Part shown: positions 1 to 7,301 of the stretch, in pieces
Layout of the letters: each line of letters opens with the position of its first letter
Numbering within the stretch: position 1 is the first letter of the stretch
IMG/VR virus record: IMGVR_UViG_3300006927_000081
Coordinates: 1 to 23,406 of that record
Strand: one strand, 5' to 3'
Source: a virus
DNA length: 23,406 nucleotides
The notes under the pieces: generated by a model
The model's input: the letters and a program-made list of their open reading frames with translations, nothing else
The model's database searches: none
Told to the model about the DNA's origin: nothing
Made by a program: the position numbers and the translations under genes

Positions 1-1
1 T

Positions 2-1042
2 GAATTGGCCGCCCCCGAACTCGATCTCGGCGCTCCAGAAGGTGCACCCGAATTAGATCTCGGCGCCGACCCCGCAGTCGCCCCTGAAATGGGCCTCGAA
101 GACGAAGCAGGCCCCGTAGAAGAAATTGCTGAAGATATTCCTCTCGCAGCAACTGATGATCTTTCTGAGAATGAAGGCGAAAATCTAGATCACCTTGCCA
201 CTTCTGGCAAAGAGGTTAATGTTGAAATTAATTTGGATGCTCTTCAAGAAACCATACAACATATGCAGAATGAAACAGAATTAGATATCAACGAGCAAAC
301 CTTAAGAGAGCTTCTTGCTGATAATGAAGAAGTTATTGAAGAAGACGATGATGATGCTGGCAGCGAATCTGATGAATCTAAGGGTTATGCTGGCGAAGCC
401 GCTGGCGCCGAAGAAGAAGGCGAGGCCGAAGAATTTTCAGCCAAAATGAGCCCTAATCTCGAAGAAGAATTAGACATTTCCGATGACATGATAAATGCTA
501 TTGTAGAAAAGCTTACTGTCGATATGGGTGCCTCCCTTTCTGGTTGGGCAGGACGATCTTCATATGATATGAAGTGGGAGATTGAACAAGAATTAGCCCA
601 TCGACGCAGCACTGATGTCGAAGAAGAATTAAAGACTTTAAAGAAGGCTCAAGAAGAGTTGGTTTTCGAAAATAACCAACTCACAGAGTCACTTGAACAA
701 CATAAGCAAGTAGTACAAGAGTTACAAGGGGCTACCCGAGAGGTAAACCTTTCTAATGCTCGCTTGCTTTACACGAACCGTGTTTTAAGAAATACCTCCC
801 TAAATGAGCGGCAAAGATCAAAAATTGCCGACGCTATTTCGAAAGCTGGTTCAGTAACAGAAGCAAAGACAATATATCACACGCTAGAAAGTACAGTGGG
901 GAGTTCTCCAAGGAGAGAACCACAATCACTGAACGAAGCACTTGGTCGTCAGCGTACTTCTGTTCTTCGTGCTTCTCGTCAAGAGAGCACATCATCCGAT
1001 CCGTTAGCGGAGAGGATGAAAAGACTAGCAGGTATTAAGTAA
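2..1042 (+). CDS. Prohead core scaffolding protein, gp22-like (5' partial)
   Basis: The frame is open to the left edge, so the start lies upstream; the TTG at base 5 is not a credible start. The visible ~346 residues are very acidic (runs of Glu/Asp over residues 20-160), begin with two copies of an APELDLG-type repeat, and carry a charged heptad-like stretch around residues 205-250 that should form a coiled coil. The C-terminus ends in a short basic tail (ERMKRLAGIK). Acidic, helical, coiled-coil proteins directly upstream of the major capsid gene are typical of T4 gp22-type scaffolds, which fill the prohead and are later degraded by the prohead protease. The protease (gp21) and portal (gp20) would be expected just upstream, outside the window. 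The role is inferred from composition and position; I see no diagnostic catalytic motif. Confidence 0.7.
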   Translation, partial: ELAAPELDLGAPEGAPELDLGADPAVAPEMGLEDEAGPVEEIAEDIPLAATDDLSENEGENLDHLATSGKEVNVEINLDALQETIQHMQNETELDINEQTLRELLADNEEVIEEDDDDAGSESDESKGYAGEAAGAEEEGEAEEFSAKMSPNLEEELDISDDMINAIVEKLTVDMGASLSGWAGRSSYDMKWEIEQELAHRRSTDVEEELKTLKKAQEELVFENNQLTESLEQHKQVVQELQGATREVNLSNARLLYTNRVLRNTSLNERQRSKIADAISKAGSVTEAKTIYHTLESTVGSSPRREPQSLNEALGRQRTSVLRASRQESTSSDPLAERMKRLAGIK

Positions 1043-1079
1043 AATTAATACAAATACATTAACATAGGAGGTATTTAAA

Positions 1080-2897
1080 ATGGCTGGTATAGTTGAAAGA
1101 TTGACAGAAGGTATTGTCAATCGTGATATGCAGGCTGAAGGGCATGCATTATTAGAAAAGTGGGAGCGCACAGGTCTTCTTGAAGGCATGGAGAGTAGCC
1201 GCACTCGCCAATCTATGGCTCGCTTGCTTGAAAATCAAGCAAAAGAGCTTCTCCGTGAAAGTTCTACCATGGCCGGTGGAGATGTCGAAGGTTTCGCAGC
1301 CGTCGCATTCCCCATTGTCCGTCGTGTTTTCGCGGGATTGATCGCAAACGATCTCGTTAGCGTTCAACCGATGAGTCTCCCCTCGGGTCTCATCTTCTTC
1401 CTGGATTTCACCGTCTCCAGTAATGGCCCCGGGCTACCCCGCTTGGGCTATGGTGGCGATGGCGAAGAGTCGCTTTATGGTGGCGGCCGAGTAGGTAAGG
1501 AAATCACCGGTGGTGTGAATCTCACAGGTAGTGGCGTTGAAGCTGGTCCTTATGGACTTAACAACGGTTACTCCTCACCAACTGGTTCTGTGACTGCCAT
1601 CTCATTGGCAGGCGCCGTTATGGTGGCTTCTGGTACTGCTGGGGCAACCCCTGGCGCCGGCGCAAACCCATTAAATGCTGCGAATCAAGGAAAGCTCGAC
1701 AAGCTTACAAAGTATGACGTCGACCTTTCTGGCTCCAGTGTTTGTGTGGTTGAGCTTTCTGGTGGAACTGGCGGTAATTTAGAGCAGCTAGATGTTGATA
1801 ATTTAGTTGCAATTCAAATGTTGGCAAGTAGCCACAATATCTTCGATGAGAATGTCACACTTATACGTCGTCTATCGCAGGTTGCTAGTGGTAGTACTAA
1901 CCAAGATCCGAGCAAGAGCGGATACAGGTTTAACCTTGTGTTCGCAAATGTTAGTGGTGCTGTTCCATTAAACAATGGTAGCTCTAATAGTGTCATGGCC
2001 ATTACGCGTTCTGCACATGCTCTCGACCTTACCATTCCGTTGGATGATAATCTTACGGCTGGTGGTGCACTGGGTTCCGTCATTGGTACGTCTGTGTGGG
2101 GCTTGGAAGCCGAGCCGAGTATCCCCGAAATCGACATCAAGGTTGATTCCGTGGCGATTACTGCTATGACCAAGAAGCTCAAGGCTAAGTGGACTCCTGA
2201 GTTGGGACAAGATCTTAACGCATACCACAACCTTGATGCTGAAGTTGAGTTGACAAGCATTCTCTCTGAGCAAATTGCTCTTGAGATTGACCGTGAGATC
2301 CTTACCGATCTTATTAATGGTGCAACTGCTAGTACACTCTACTGGTCACGCTCTCCCGGTCTCTTTGTGAACCGTACAACCGGCCTGGAAATTGGCGCTA
2401 GCTCTGCTGCTCCCGATTTCACCGGTACTGTGAGTGAGTGGTATGAGACGCTTGTTGAAACTATCAACGATGTCTCTGCACAGATCCATCGTAAGACTCT
2501 ACGAGGTGGAGCTAACTTCCTGGTTTGCGGACCTGAAGTCGCTAATCTCCTTGAGTTCACTGCGGGATTCCGTGCTTCTGTTACTCACGATGATGAGAAG
2601 GGTAGCGTTGGTGCCGTTAAGGTTGGATCACTTTCTAAGAAGTTTGATGTCATTGTTGACCCCTACTTCCTGCGAAACGTGATTCTCGTTGGTCGTCGCG
2701 GTTCCTCTTTCCTTGAAAGCGGATACGTGTACGCACCTTACGTGCCACTGCAGACTACACCCACTATCTTTGGCCCTGAAGACTTCGTGCCCCGTAAGGG
2801 CGTGATGACTCGGTATGCCAAGAAGATGGTACGTCCCGATATGTACGGCCTAGTTGTCGTTCGCGGACTTATTGGTGAAGCCGGCGCTACTAGCTAA
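1080..2897 (+). CDS. Major capsid protein, T4 gp23-like
   Basis: 605 residues with a strong Shine-Dalgarno (AGGAGGT, 1067-1073) before ATG 1080. Several blocks match T4 gp23 by eye: the VRR...LIANDLVSVQPM block near residues 80-100 (T4 VRRAIPNLIAFDICGVQPM), the WTPELGQDLNAYHNLDAEVE block near 367-390 (T4 YSIELAQDLRAVHGMDADAE) followed by EIDREI, and the C-terminal YAPYVPL near 548 with TRYAKK further on. It forms the hexameric shell of the head. gp23 proteins lose an N-terminal propeptide to the prohead protease; Glu60-Ser61 and Glu70-Gly71 are possible sites (inference only). It is longer than T4 gp23 (521 residues), mainly through a Gly/Ser-rich insertion around residues 120-260. It is probably cotranscribed with the scaffold gene, since the 37-base gap holds no terminator, and a terminator follows at 2923. 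Confidence 0.95.
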   Translation: MAGIVERLTEGIVNRDMQAEGHALLEKWERTGLLEGMESSRTRQSMARLLENQAKELLRESSTMAGGDVEGFAAVAFPIVRRVFAGLIANDLVSVQPMSLPSGLIFFLDFTVSSNGPGLPRLGYGGDGEESLYGGGRVGKEITGGVNLTGSGVEAGPYGLNNGYSSPTGSVTAISLAGAVMVASGTAGATPGAGANPLNAANQGKLDKLTKYDVDLSGSSVCVVELSGGTGGNLEQLDVDNLVAIQMLASSHNIFDENVTLIRRLSQVASGSTNQDPSKSGYRFNLVFANVSGAVPLNNGSSNSVMAITRSAHALDLTIPLDDNLTAGGALGSVIGTSVWGLEAEPSIPEIDIKVDSVAITAMTKKLKAKWTPELGQDLNAYHNLDAEVELTSILSEQIALEIDREILTDLINGATASTLYWSRSPGLFVNRTTGLEIGASSAAPDFTGTVSEWYETLVETINDVSAQIHRKTLRGGANFLVCGPEVANLLEFTAGFRASVTHDDEKGSVGAVKVGSLSKKFDVIVDPYFLRNVILVGRRGSSFLESGYVYAPYVPLQTTPTIFGPEDFVPRKGVMTRYAKKMVRPDMYGLVVVRGLIGEAGATS

Positions 2898-2922
2898 TTC
2901 TAGCTAACTAGCAAATATATGT

Positions 2923-2950
2923 AAAGCCCCCATCATATGATGGGGGCTTT
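2923..2950 (+). terminator. Rho-independent terminator after the capsid gene
   Basis: A perfect 28-bp palindrome with a GCCCCC/GGGGGC core flanked by AAA and TTT, 25 bases after the capsid stop codon. The following bases are T-rich. Because it is symmetric it could act on both strands, though no opposing gene is seen. Confidence 0.9.
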
Positions 2951-2961
2951 CATTTATGTAG

Positions 2962-2971
2962 AACTACTTAC
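2962..2971 (+). promoter_or_regulatory. Putative late promoter element (ACTACTTA variant)
   Basis: AACTACTTAC lies 11 bases after the capsid terminator. It is a one-base variant of a motif (ACTATTTA) that recurs at four other transcription-unit starts: 4144, 4497, 7241 and 12041. No sigma70 -35/-10 pair is seen here. Function is inferred from recurrence and position only. Confidence 0.4.
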
Positions 2972-2973
2972 AG

Positions 2974-2989
2974 GTGAACGAGAGTTCAC
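2974..2989 (+). other. Leader hairpin with GAGA tetraloop
   Basis: GTGAAC, GAGA, GTTCAC form a perfect 6-bp stem closed by a GNRA-type tetraloop, starting 3 bases after the ACTACTTA motif. If that motif is a -10-like promoter element, the hairpin would sit at the 5' end of the transcript, about 90 bases before ATG 3082, and could protect the mRNA. Confidence 0.4.
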
Positions 2990-3081
2990 AACCTAGTTAT
3001 CGGGTAGACTTTGAGCTATCCCCTAGTATTGTCGAAACAGATCAATACAGGGACATGATTATAAAAGGAGGGTTTTTAACT

Positions 3082-3978
3082 ATGGGAACAAAAAGAATAG
3101 GCCTCGCGAGAATTGAGGCGTTAATGGAGAATTTAAAGAGGGATATTAACTGGCAGAACGCCACATCTCAGAATTTGGTGCTTCGAAAAGTCGCCGGCGG
3201 CGTTGGCGCTCAAGGCCCTACTGCAGTTGTTGTAGGGAAGAATGGTGGAGCAGGCATACTCGCCGGCGGTGCCGGTGCAGCAGATCCTTTTACGGAGTCT
3301 GCAACACAGCATTTTGACTTTGGCACATTGCTTCATTATGGAGATAGAATTTTTCGCTATGCAGGTATCGGTGGAATCGCTGTTACTGCTGGCAAGTGTT
3401 TACAAGCTGCACCGCTTGTTAACGCTAACCACCGCGACATGGCTGTGCAAGCTGGTGTAGCCGCTGGGTTAACGTCGGTGCCTGTAACATTTGGCGGCGA
3501 CACTGATGCTGCTGAGAATCTGTATGCAGAAGGCTATCTTCACATTAATGATGGTGCCGGCCAAGGCCAGCTTATGAGAATCAAATCACATGCTGCCGTC
3601 GATGCCGGCGTAGACACCACCTGCACGCTTAAGCTGTATGACAAGGTAGTAACTGCAGTAACTACATCCAGCAAAGCTGACTTAATAACTGCGCCATACA
3701 ATGACCTTGTTGTGGCTCCAGCCGCCGAAACCGGCCCTGTTGTTGGTGTTACCGTTATAGATATGACAGCGGATTATTACGGCTGGGTTCAAGTGAGCGG
3801 ACCCTGTTCTGTTCTTACTGTTGGAACTGTAGTTCTGGGCAATCACGCTGTCCGGTCCGGTGGCACCGCCGGTGGTGTCGCTCCCGCAACGGATGATCTT
3901 CTCCAAAATCTCGGAGCAGTCATGGTTGTTAATGGCAACACTGATAATAGTGTTATTTGGTTAAACCTTGAGGGTTAA
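3082..3978 (+). CDS. Probable accessory head (decoration-type) protein
   Basis: The start was set at ATG 3082 because a strong Shine-Dalgarno (AAGGAGGG, 3065-3072) lies 9 bases upstream. The same frame is open back to a GTG at 2974, but that codon is inside a hairpin and lacks a good ribosome site. The 298-residue product begins with a helical, charged segment (GLARIEALMENLKRDINW) and continues as a Gly/Ala/Val-rich, beta-prone protein with no Cys-rich or enzymatic motif. It includes a GDRIFRYAGIGGIAVTAGK stretch of the kind seen in surface-exposed capsid accessory proteins. It is a single-gene transcription unit between two terminators, right after the capsid gene, which would suit an abundant virion component. 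The decoration role is inference; I do not recognise the family with certainty. Confidence 0.6.
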   Translation: MGTKRIGLARIEALMENLKRDINWQNATSQNLVLRKVAGGVGAQGPTAVVVGKNGGAGILAGGAGAADPFTESATQHFDFGTLLHYGDRIFRYAGIGGIAVTAGKCLQAAPLVNANHRDMAVQAGVAAGLTSVPVTFGGDTDAAENLYAEGYLHINDGAGQGQLMRIKSHAAVDAGVDTTCTLKLYDKVVTAVTTSSKADLITAPYNDLVVAPAAETGPVVGVTVIDMTADYYGWVQVSGPCSVLTVGTVVLGNHAVRSGGTAGGVAPATDDLLQNLGAVMVVNGNTDNSVIWLNLEG

Positions 3979-4030
3979 ACCTTGAGTAATCGTACAGCTA
4001 TCAAGCTATAAAATAAACCTTTAAAGTTTT

Positions 4031-4063
4031 ACCCCCTTCCAATAGGTTGGGGGTTTTCTTTTT
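4031..4063 (+). terminator. Rho-independent terminator
   Basis: ACCCCC pairs with GGGGGT around an inner CC/GG stem, followed by TTTTCTTTTT, about 50 bases after the stop of the accessory head protein. Confidence 0.85.
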
Positions 4064-4092
4064 GAGAATTAGGTATAAAAACACCGATCTGC

Positions 4093-4129
4093 CGAAAAAT
4101 ACCGCCGGCGATTTTTCGAGATTTTCGGT
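4093..4129 (+). other. Intergenic inverted repeats, alternative hairpins
   Basis: CGAAAAAT (4093-4100) is the exact inverse of ATTTTTCG (4111-4118), with a 10-base GC loop that contains the palindrome CGCCGGCG. A second arm, ATTTTCGG (4122-4129), can also pair with the left arm, so two structures compete. It lacks the long U-tract of a terminator and sits just upstream of the putative promoter at 4144. Confidence 0.5.
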
Positions 4130-4143
4130 TTTGTCAAATAGAC

Positions 4144-4151
4144 ACTATTTA
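4144..4151 (+). promoter_or_regulatory. Putative late promoter element (ACTATTTA)
   Basis: ACTATTTA lies 23 bases upstream of ATG 4174 and matches the motif at the other late unit starts. Function is inferred from recurrence. Confidence 0.4.
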
Positions 4152-4173
4152 TTATATAACCAAGGAGTTCCTC

Positions 4174-4437
4174 ATGGGAAAGAAAAGAAGATTAAACTCA
4201 GCTAAAGCAAAGTTTGCCGCAAAACGCCGCGCACACCCCCGAGTCAAACTTTTAGCACAACAGGCGGCTGTCGAAACCGAAACAATTGAAGAAGTGTCGC
4301 CCGAAGTGGTTGAAGTCGTAACTAATACACCACCCAAGACAACAAAGGCGAAGAAAACGGCCGTACCAAAAAAGAAGAAGCCCTCCACATCCAGAAAAAG
4401 GTCGACAAAAAAGACAATAACCGAAGCTTCTGCATAA
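4174..4437 (+). CDS. Small Lys/Arg-rich protein, possible DNA-binding virion component
   Basis: 87 residues, with Shine-Dalgarno AAGGAG ahead of ATG 4174. The N-terminal 30 residues are strongly basic (GKKRRLNSAKAKFAAKRR), residues 33-50 are acidic (Glu/Val-rich), and the C-terminal 35 residues are a Lys/Thr/Ser/Pro tail resembling histone-H1-type tails (for example KKKKPSTSRKRSTKK). It has no predicted globular core, signal peptide or membrane segment. It is a separate transcription unit between head genes. A role in binding packaged DNA or as an internal head protein is possible from composition alone. I do not recognise a named family. Confidence 0.75.
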   Translation: MGKKRRLNSAKAKFAAKRRAHPRVKLLAQQAAVETETIEEVSPEVVEVVTNTPPKTTKAKKTAVPKKKKPSTSRKRSTKKTITEASA

Positions 4438-4454
4438 AATAACTTAATCTTTCT

Positions 4455-4490
4455 AAAACAGCCCTTAGCTTGTCTGGGGGTTTTGTTTTA
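4455..4490 (+). terminator. Imperfect Rho-independent terminator
   Basis: AAAAC(AG)CCC pairs with GGG(G)GTTTT around an 11-base loop, followed by TTTTGTTTTA. The stem is bulged, so it may be leaky. Confidence 0.6.
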
Positions 4491-4494
4491 TCAG

Positions 4495-4504
4495 AACTAT
4501 TTAC
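4495..4504 (+). promoter_or_regulatory. Putative late promoter element (AACTATTTAC)
   Basis: It lies 5 bases after the terminator T-tract and 18 bases before the start of the gp13-like gene at 4523. It is nearly identical to the element at 2962, including the CAGAAC or TAGAAC context and a following AG. Confidence 0.45.
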
Positions 4505-4522
4505 AGCAGGAGAGCCATATAG

Positions 4523-5104
4523 ATGCCAACAAACCTTAGTCCTTCGTCAGAAACAAGCGCAATTGTTTTAACTTCAACCGGCAGCGCCGGATTAGTGGCT
4601 GCCGCAGTACCCTTTGGTATCTACACAGGCTCCCTTGATTTTCTAAGCGGCGCCGCACTTCAGGTAGCATATATTTATAAGAAGCTTGGTGGTGATGTTG
4701 TAGACATTGAATTAACACCAAATAATGTATATGCAGCATATGAAGAGGCGGTTCTGGAATATTCATATATTATTAATCTTCATCAGGGCAAGAATGTTCT
4801 TTCTGACGTTTTAGGGAACGCTACCGGTACATTTGATCATAAAGGCGACAAAAAAACGGGCCCAGATAGTGTTAATTTAAAATATCCAAGATTTCAAATG
4901 GCATATTCTAAGAAAGTTGGTCAAGGGCTATCATCGGTTGCCGGCGTGGGCGGCACTGTTCGTGAATATTCGGCATCCTTTCCCCGCAGCAAGATATACA
5001 AGATTATGACCTACAGAAAATTATTATGGATGCATCCGACTCTGGTGAAGATGACGGCGGCAATGCAGTCGGTTTTAGCGGGAAAGTTAATGATAAAAGG
5101 GTGA
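4523..5104 (+). CDS. Neck protein gp13-like, N-terminal part (frame-disrupted)
   Basis: ATG 4523 follows a CAGGAGAG ribosome site. Residues ~48-85 (IYKKLGGDVVDIELTPNNVYAAYEEAVLEY) parallel the start of T4 gp13 ([30 protein letters not shown]). After about residue 155 this frame produces an unrelated Lys/Met-rich tail and stops at 5104, while the rest of gp13 continues in the -1 frame from at least 4966. Together the two frames make roughly one 423-residue protein. gp13 joins gp14 to close the portal after DNA packaging, and the downstream order gp14-gp15 agrees with T4. The full product needs a -1 ribosomal shift within 4966-5104, or the sequence lacks a base there, for example in the TTTCCCC run at 4979-4985. 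Confidence 0.8.
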   Translation: MPTNLSPSSETSAIVLTSTGSAGLVAAAVPFGIYTGSLDFLSGAALQVAYIYKKLGGDVVDIELTPNNVYAAYEEAVLEYSYIINLHQGKNVLSDVLGNATGTFDHKGDKKTGPDSVNLKYPRFQMAYSKKVGQGLSSVAGVGGTVREYSASFPRSKIYKIMTYRKLLWMHPTLVKMTAAMQSVLAGKLMIKG

Positions 5105-5793
5105 CAGTCACACAAGTTTTTTACAAGTCTCCTAGAGCAATGTGGCGCTTCTATGGCTACTATGGAGGAGTAGGCGTTGTTGGCAATTATTCTACTTATG
5201 GCCAGTTTGCAGATGATTCTACTTTTGAGATTATTCCAACGTGGCAAAACAAGTTACAGGCCATTATGTATGAAGACTCGATTTACACACGAACCTCGCA
5301 TTATTCTTATGAATTAATAGACAATCAATTGCGACTTTTTCCGACTCCTAGTTATTGGGGATTTGACGAGCAAGATAGAATTTGGGTTAAGTTTTATATT
5401 GATGGAAATGCTTGGGATGCAACACAGGATTATACAGGAAGTATCGACGGGGTTAATAATATCAACACAATTCCTTTTGACAATCTTCCCTATAATAATA
5501 TTAATGCAATAGGAAAACAGTGGATTAGAAAATATTGTTTAGCCCTTTGTAAGGAAATGTTAGGACAAATTCGTGGTAAATTTACTACAATGCCGATACC
5601 CGGAGAAACTGTTACATTAAATCATGCTGAACTTCTTGCGCAGGCTAAAGAAGAGCAAACAGCACTAAAAGACAAACTAGCTGAAATGTTGAAAGAAATG
5701 GAATATACAGCATTAATTAAGCAAGATCAAGAAAAGGCTACGGCCGCAGCAGAAACATTTAAATATTCCCCGTTACCAATTTTTGTAGGATAA
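5026..5793 (+). CDS. Neck protein gp13-like, C-terminal part (other frame)
   Basis: This frame is open from 4966, just after a TGA at 4963-4965. The first ATG is 5026, but no Shine-Dalgarno precedes it, and the residues just before it (IQDYDLQKII) already look like conserved gp13 sequence (T4 TGVFDLRGSNV). The C-terminus parallels T4 gp13 well: WIRKYCLALCKEMLGQIRGKF, then GETVTLNHAELLAQAKEEQ and a final PIFVG (T4 WVKDYATALAKELNGQI, GGVTIDGQRLIEEARLEKE, GILVG). It is therefore the second half of the neck protein begun at 4523 rather than an independent gene. The next gene begins 8 bases after its stop codon. Confidence 0.8.
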   Translation: MDASDSGEDDGGNAVGFSGKVNDKRVTVTQVFYKSPRAMWRFYGYYGGVGVVGNYSTYGQFADDSTFEIIPTWQNKLQAIMYEDSIYTRTSHYSYELIDNQLRLFPTPSYWGFDEQDRIWVKFYIDGNAWDATQDYTGSIDGVNNINTIPFDNLPYNNINAIGKQWIRKYCLALCKEMLGQIRGKFTTMPIPGETVTLNHAELLAQAKEEQTALKDKLAEMLKEMEYTALIKQDQEKATAAAETFKYSPLPIFVG

Positions 5794-5801
5794 AGTAGAG
5801 A

Positions 5802-6290
5802 ATGGCCGATGAATGGAAAAGACCACCCGCACCACCACCTCCCCTCTTTTTAGGAAAAAAAGAGCGAGATCTTGTAAAACAGGTCAATGATGAATTAATA
5901 GAAAAAATTATTGGCCAGCAAGTTCTTTATTATCCTGTTGATTTAGAAACTACTAATTTTCATGAACTATATGGAGAAGCAATAGAAAAAACATATTTGC
6001 CCCCAGTGAGAGTATATGCATTAGTTGAATTTACAGACTATGTTACTGAATATATGGAAGGCGCCGGCCTTGATAAAAGTTGGGAAATTTCTATTCATTT
6101 TCACAGAAGAAGATTAACAGAAGATCAAAATCTTTATGTTCGTGAGGGCGATTTTGTCTTATATGGCGACTTCTTTTACGAAATAGTAAAACTATCTGAA
6201 CCAAAAAAGCTATTTGGTCAAGTTGATCATAGTTTTGAGATTTCTGCAATTTGTAAGAGAGCCAGAAAGGGGTTATTCGATGCTACCTGA
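5802..6290 (+). CDS. Neck protein, gp14-like
   Basis: 162 residues from ATG 5802, with a weak ribosome site. A Pro-rich N-terminus (KRPPAPPPP) precedes a segment that resembles the start of T4-type gp14: LVKQVNDELIEKIIGQQVLYYPVDL then LYGEAIEKTY (gp14 proteins share a pattern of 'dlinEsi...G.dvyYlPR......lfGEd..skf'). The remaining ~100 residues are a beta-rich domain. gp14 forms the neck with gp13 and lets the tail dock. It sits between gp13-like and gp15-like genes as in T4. It is shorter than T4 gp14 (256 residues), so the assignment leans partly on position. Its 3' end overlaps the next gene by 11 bases. Confidence 0.7.
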   Translation: MADEWKRPPAPPPPLFLGKKERDLVKQVNDELIEKIIGQQVLYYPVDLETTNFHELYGEAIEKTYLPPVRVYALVEFTDYVTEYMEGAGLDKSWEISIHFHRRRLTEDQNLYVREGDFVLYGDFFYEIVKLSEPKKLFGQVDHSFEISAICKRARKGLFDAT

Positions 6291-7194
6291 TAATTTTGAT
6301 TTTGCGATGATTCCCACAGGAAGCAGTGGCGAGAGCATCCTCACTCTCCAAGCGGTGGGAATGTTAGGATCGGCTATAGAAACAATTGATTATGCTATGG
6401 TTTCATGGCTAAAAGAGGATTTAAATTTAAGTACAAAGACCAACGAGGGATATAGCCAAGTACCTGTTTTGTGGCAAGCGCCCGAAAGAGCATTTCAGAT
6501 TAAGAACAAAAAAGAAATAAGAGATAATGCTGGCGCACTAAAATTGCCTCTAATAAGCATCGAAAGAACAGGAATTACAAAAGATCCCGCGAGAAAAGGG
6601 GGATTTCAAGCACATATTTATTCAAAGAACAAGGATGGAAGATCGGGACGCATGGTAATAGCAAAAAGAATAGTTAAAGATAAAACAAGAAATTTTGCAG
6701 TTGCATCGGGTACCCGCACGAATACAGATGCCGCGCGCCAGCGCAATTTTCCGAGAATTAACAAAAAAATAGTAGTTCAATCGTTATCTATTCCGATCCC
6801 AGTATACATTAATGTTGATTATAAAATCATCATTAAGTCAGAATACCAACAACAGATGAACACTCTTATTACTCCTTTTATTGGCAGAACGGGCCAGATT
6901 AATTCATTTATTTTAAAACGAAATGGCCATCTTTATGAAGCTTTCATCGATCAGAATTTCACCCATTCAAATAACGTTAATAATTTAGGCGAAGAAATGA
7001 GAATGTTTACAACCGAGATTAGTATTAAAGTTCTTGGATATTTAATTGGAGAAAACGAAAACGATGATCGTCCGATTGTTAGAATTGACGAAAACACGGT
7101 AGAAGTAACATTCCCGCAAGAAAATGACGCTCCCACAGGGGTTCCTAACATCTTTGGCCAGTTTACTCATGAGCTTGGCGACATCCTGAAGTAA
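6280..7194 (+). CDS. Tail sheath stabiliser and completion protein, gp15-like
   Basis: The start was set at ATG 6280, preceded by AGAAAGGGG (6264-6272) and overlapping the gp14-like gene; the in-frame upstream ATG 6214 lies deep inside that gene. The 304 residues follow T4 gp15 in outline: VPVLWQAPERAFQ early (T4 VPITYASKEHFMM), LPLISIERTGI (T4 LPRINLHLVDFSY), a long insertion, then IPVYINVDYKIIIKSEYQQQMNTLITPF (T4 MIYELSIFTRYEDDMFQIVEQILPYF) and a C-terminal half with EISIKVLGYL. gp15 caps the tail tube and sheath as a hexamer and binds gp14 of the head. It ends the gp13-14-15 unit; the next gene begins 107 bases on. Confidence 0.82.
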   Translation: MLPDNFDFAMIPTGSSGESILTLQAVGMLGSAIETIDYAMVSWLKEDLNLSTKTNEGYSQVPVLWQAPERAFQIKNKKEIRDNAGALKLPLISIERTGITKDPARKGGFQAHIYSKNKDGRSGRMVIAKRIVKDKTRNFAVASGTRTNTDAARQRNFPRINKKIVVQSLSIPIPVYINVDYKIIIKSEYQQQMNTLITPFIGRTGQINSFILKRNGHLYEAFIDQNFTHSNNVNNLGEEMRMFTTEISIKVLGYLIGENENDDRPIVRIDENTVEVTFPQENDAPTGVPNIFGQFTHELGDILK

Positions 7195-7240
7195 ACATTC
7201 TTTTTTCTTTACAGTTCAGGAGCTTTTTGGAATTAAAAAT

Positions 7241-7250
7241 ACTATTTAAC
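7241..7250 (+). promoter_or_regulatory. Putative late promoter element (ACTATTTAAC)
   Basis: It is in the 107-base gap before the sheath gene and identical over ten bases to the element at 12041. I see no convincing terminator hairpin before it; 7195-7230 is T-rich with only short pairings. Confidence 0.45.
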
Positions 7251-7301
7251 TAATGATTGTAACATCATATTATCTTGTTTTTATAAAGAGGGACCCACAA
7301 T

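Noticed and set aside
1814-2260. Minus-strand open frame of 148 codons inside the capsid gene
   Set aside because: It is the shadow of a well-supported capsid gene, with no ribosome site or recognisable product. The same applies to the other minus-strand frames, e.g. 12844-13254 and 13636-14016.
2974-3081. GTG at 2974 as start of the accessory head protein
   Set aside because: The frame is open, but the GTG is buried in the GAGA hairpin, and ATG 3082 has a far better Shine-Dalgarno and a natural N-terminus.
4093-4129. The 4093-4129 inverted repeat as a terminator
   Set aside because: Stem arms are AT-rich at the wrong end, and no U-tract follows; a good terminator already lies at 4031-4063.
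4979-4985. TTTCCCC as a canonical X XXY YYZ -1 slippery heptamer in the gp13-like gene
   Set aside because: The heptamer matches the pattern, but it is not in the required phase with the upstream frame (codons there read TTT CCC C), so standard tandem slippage is not possible. It remains a likely indel site.
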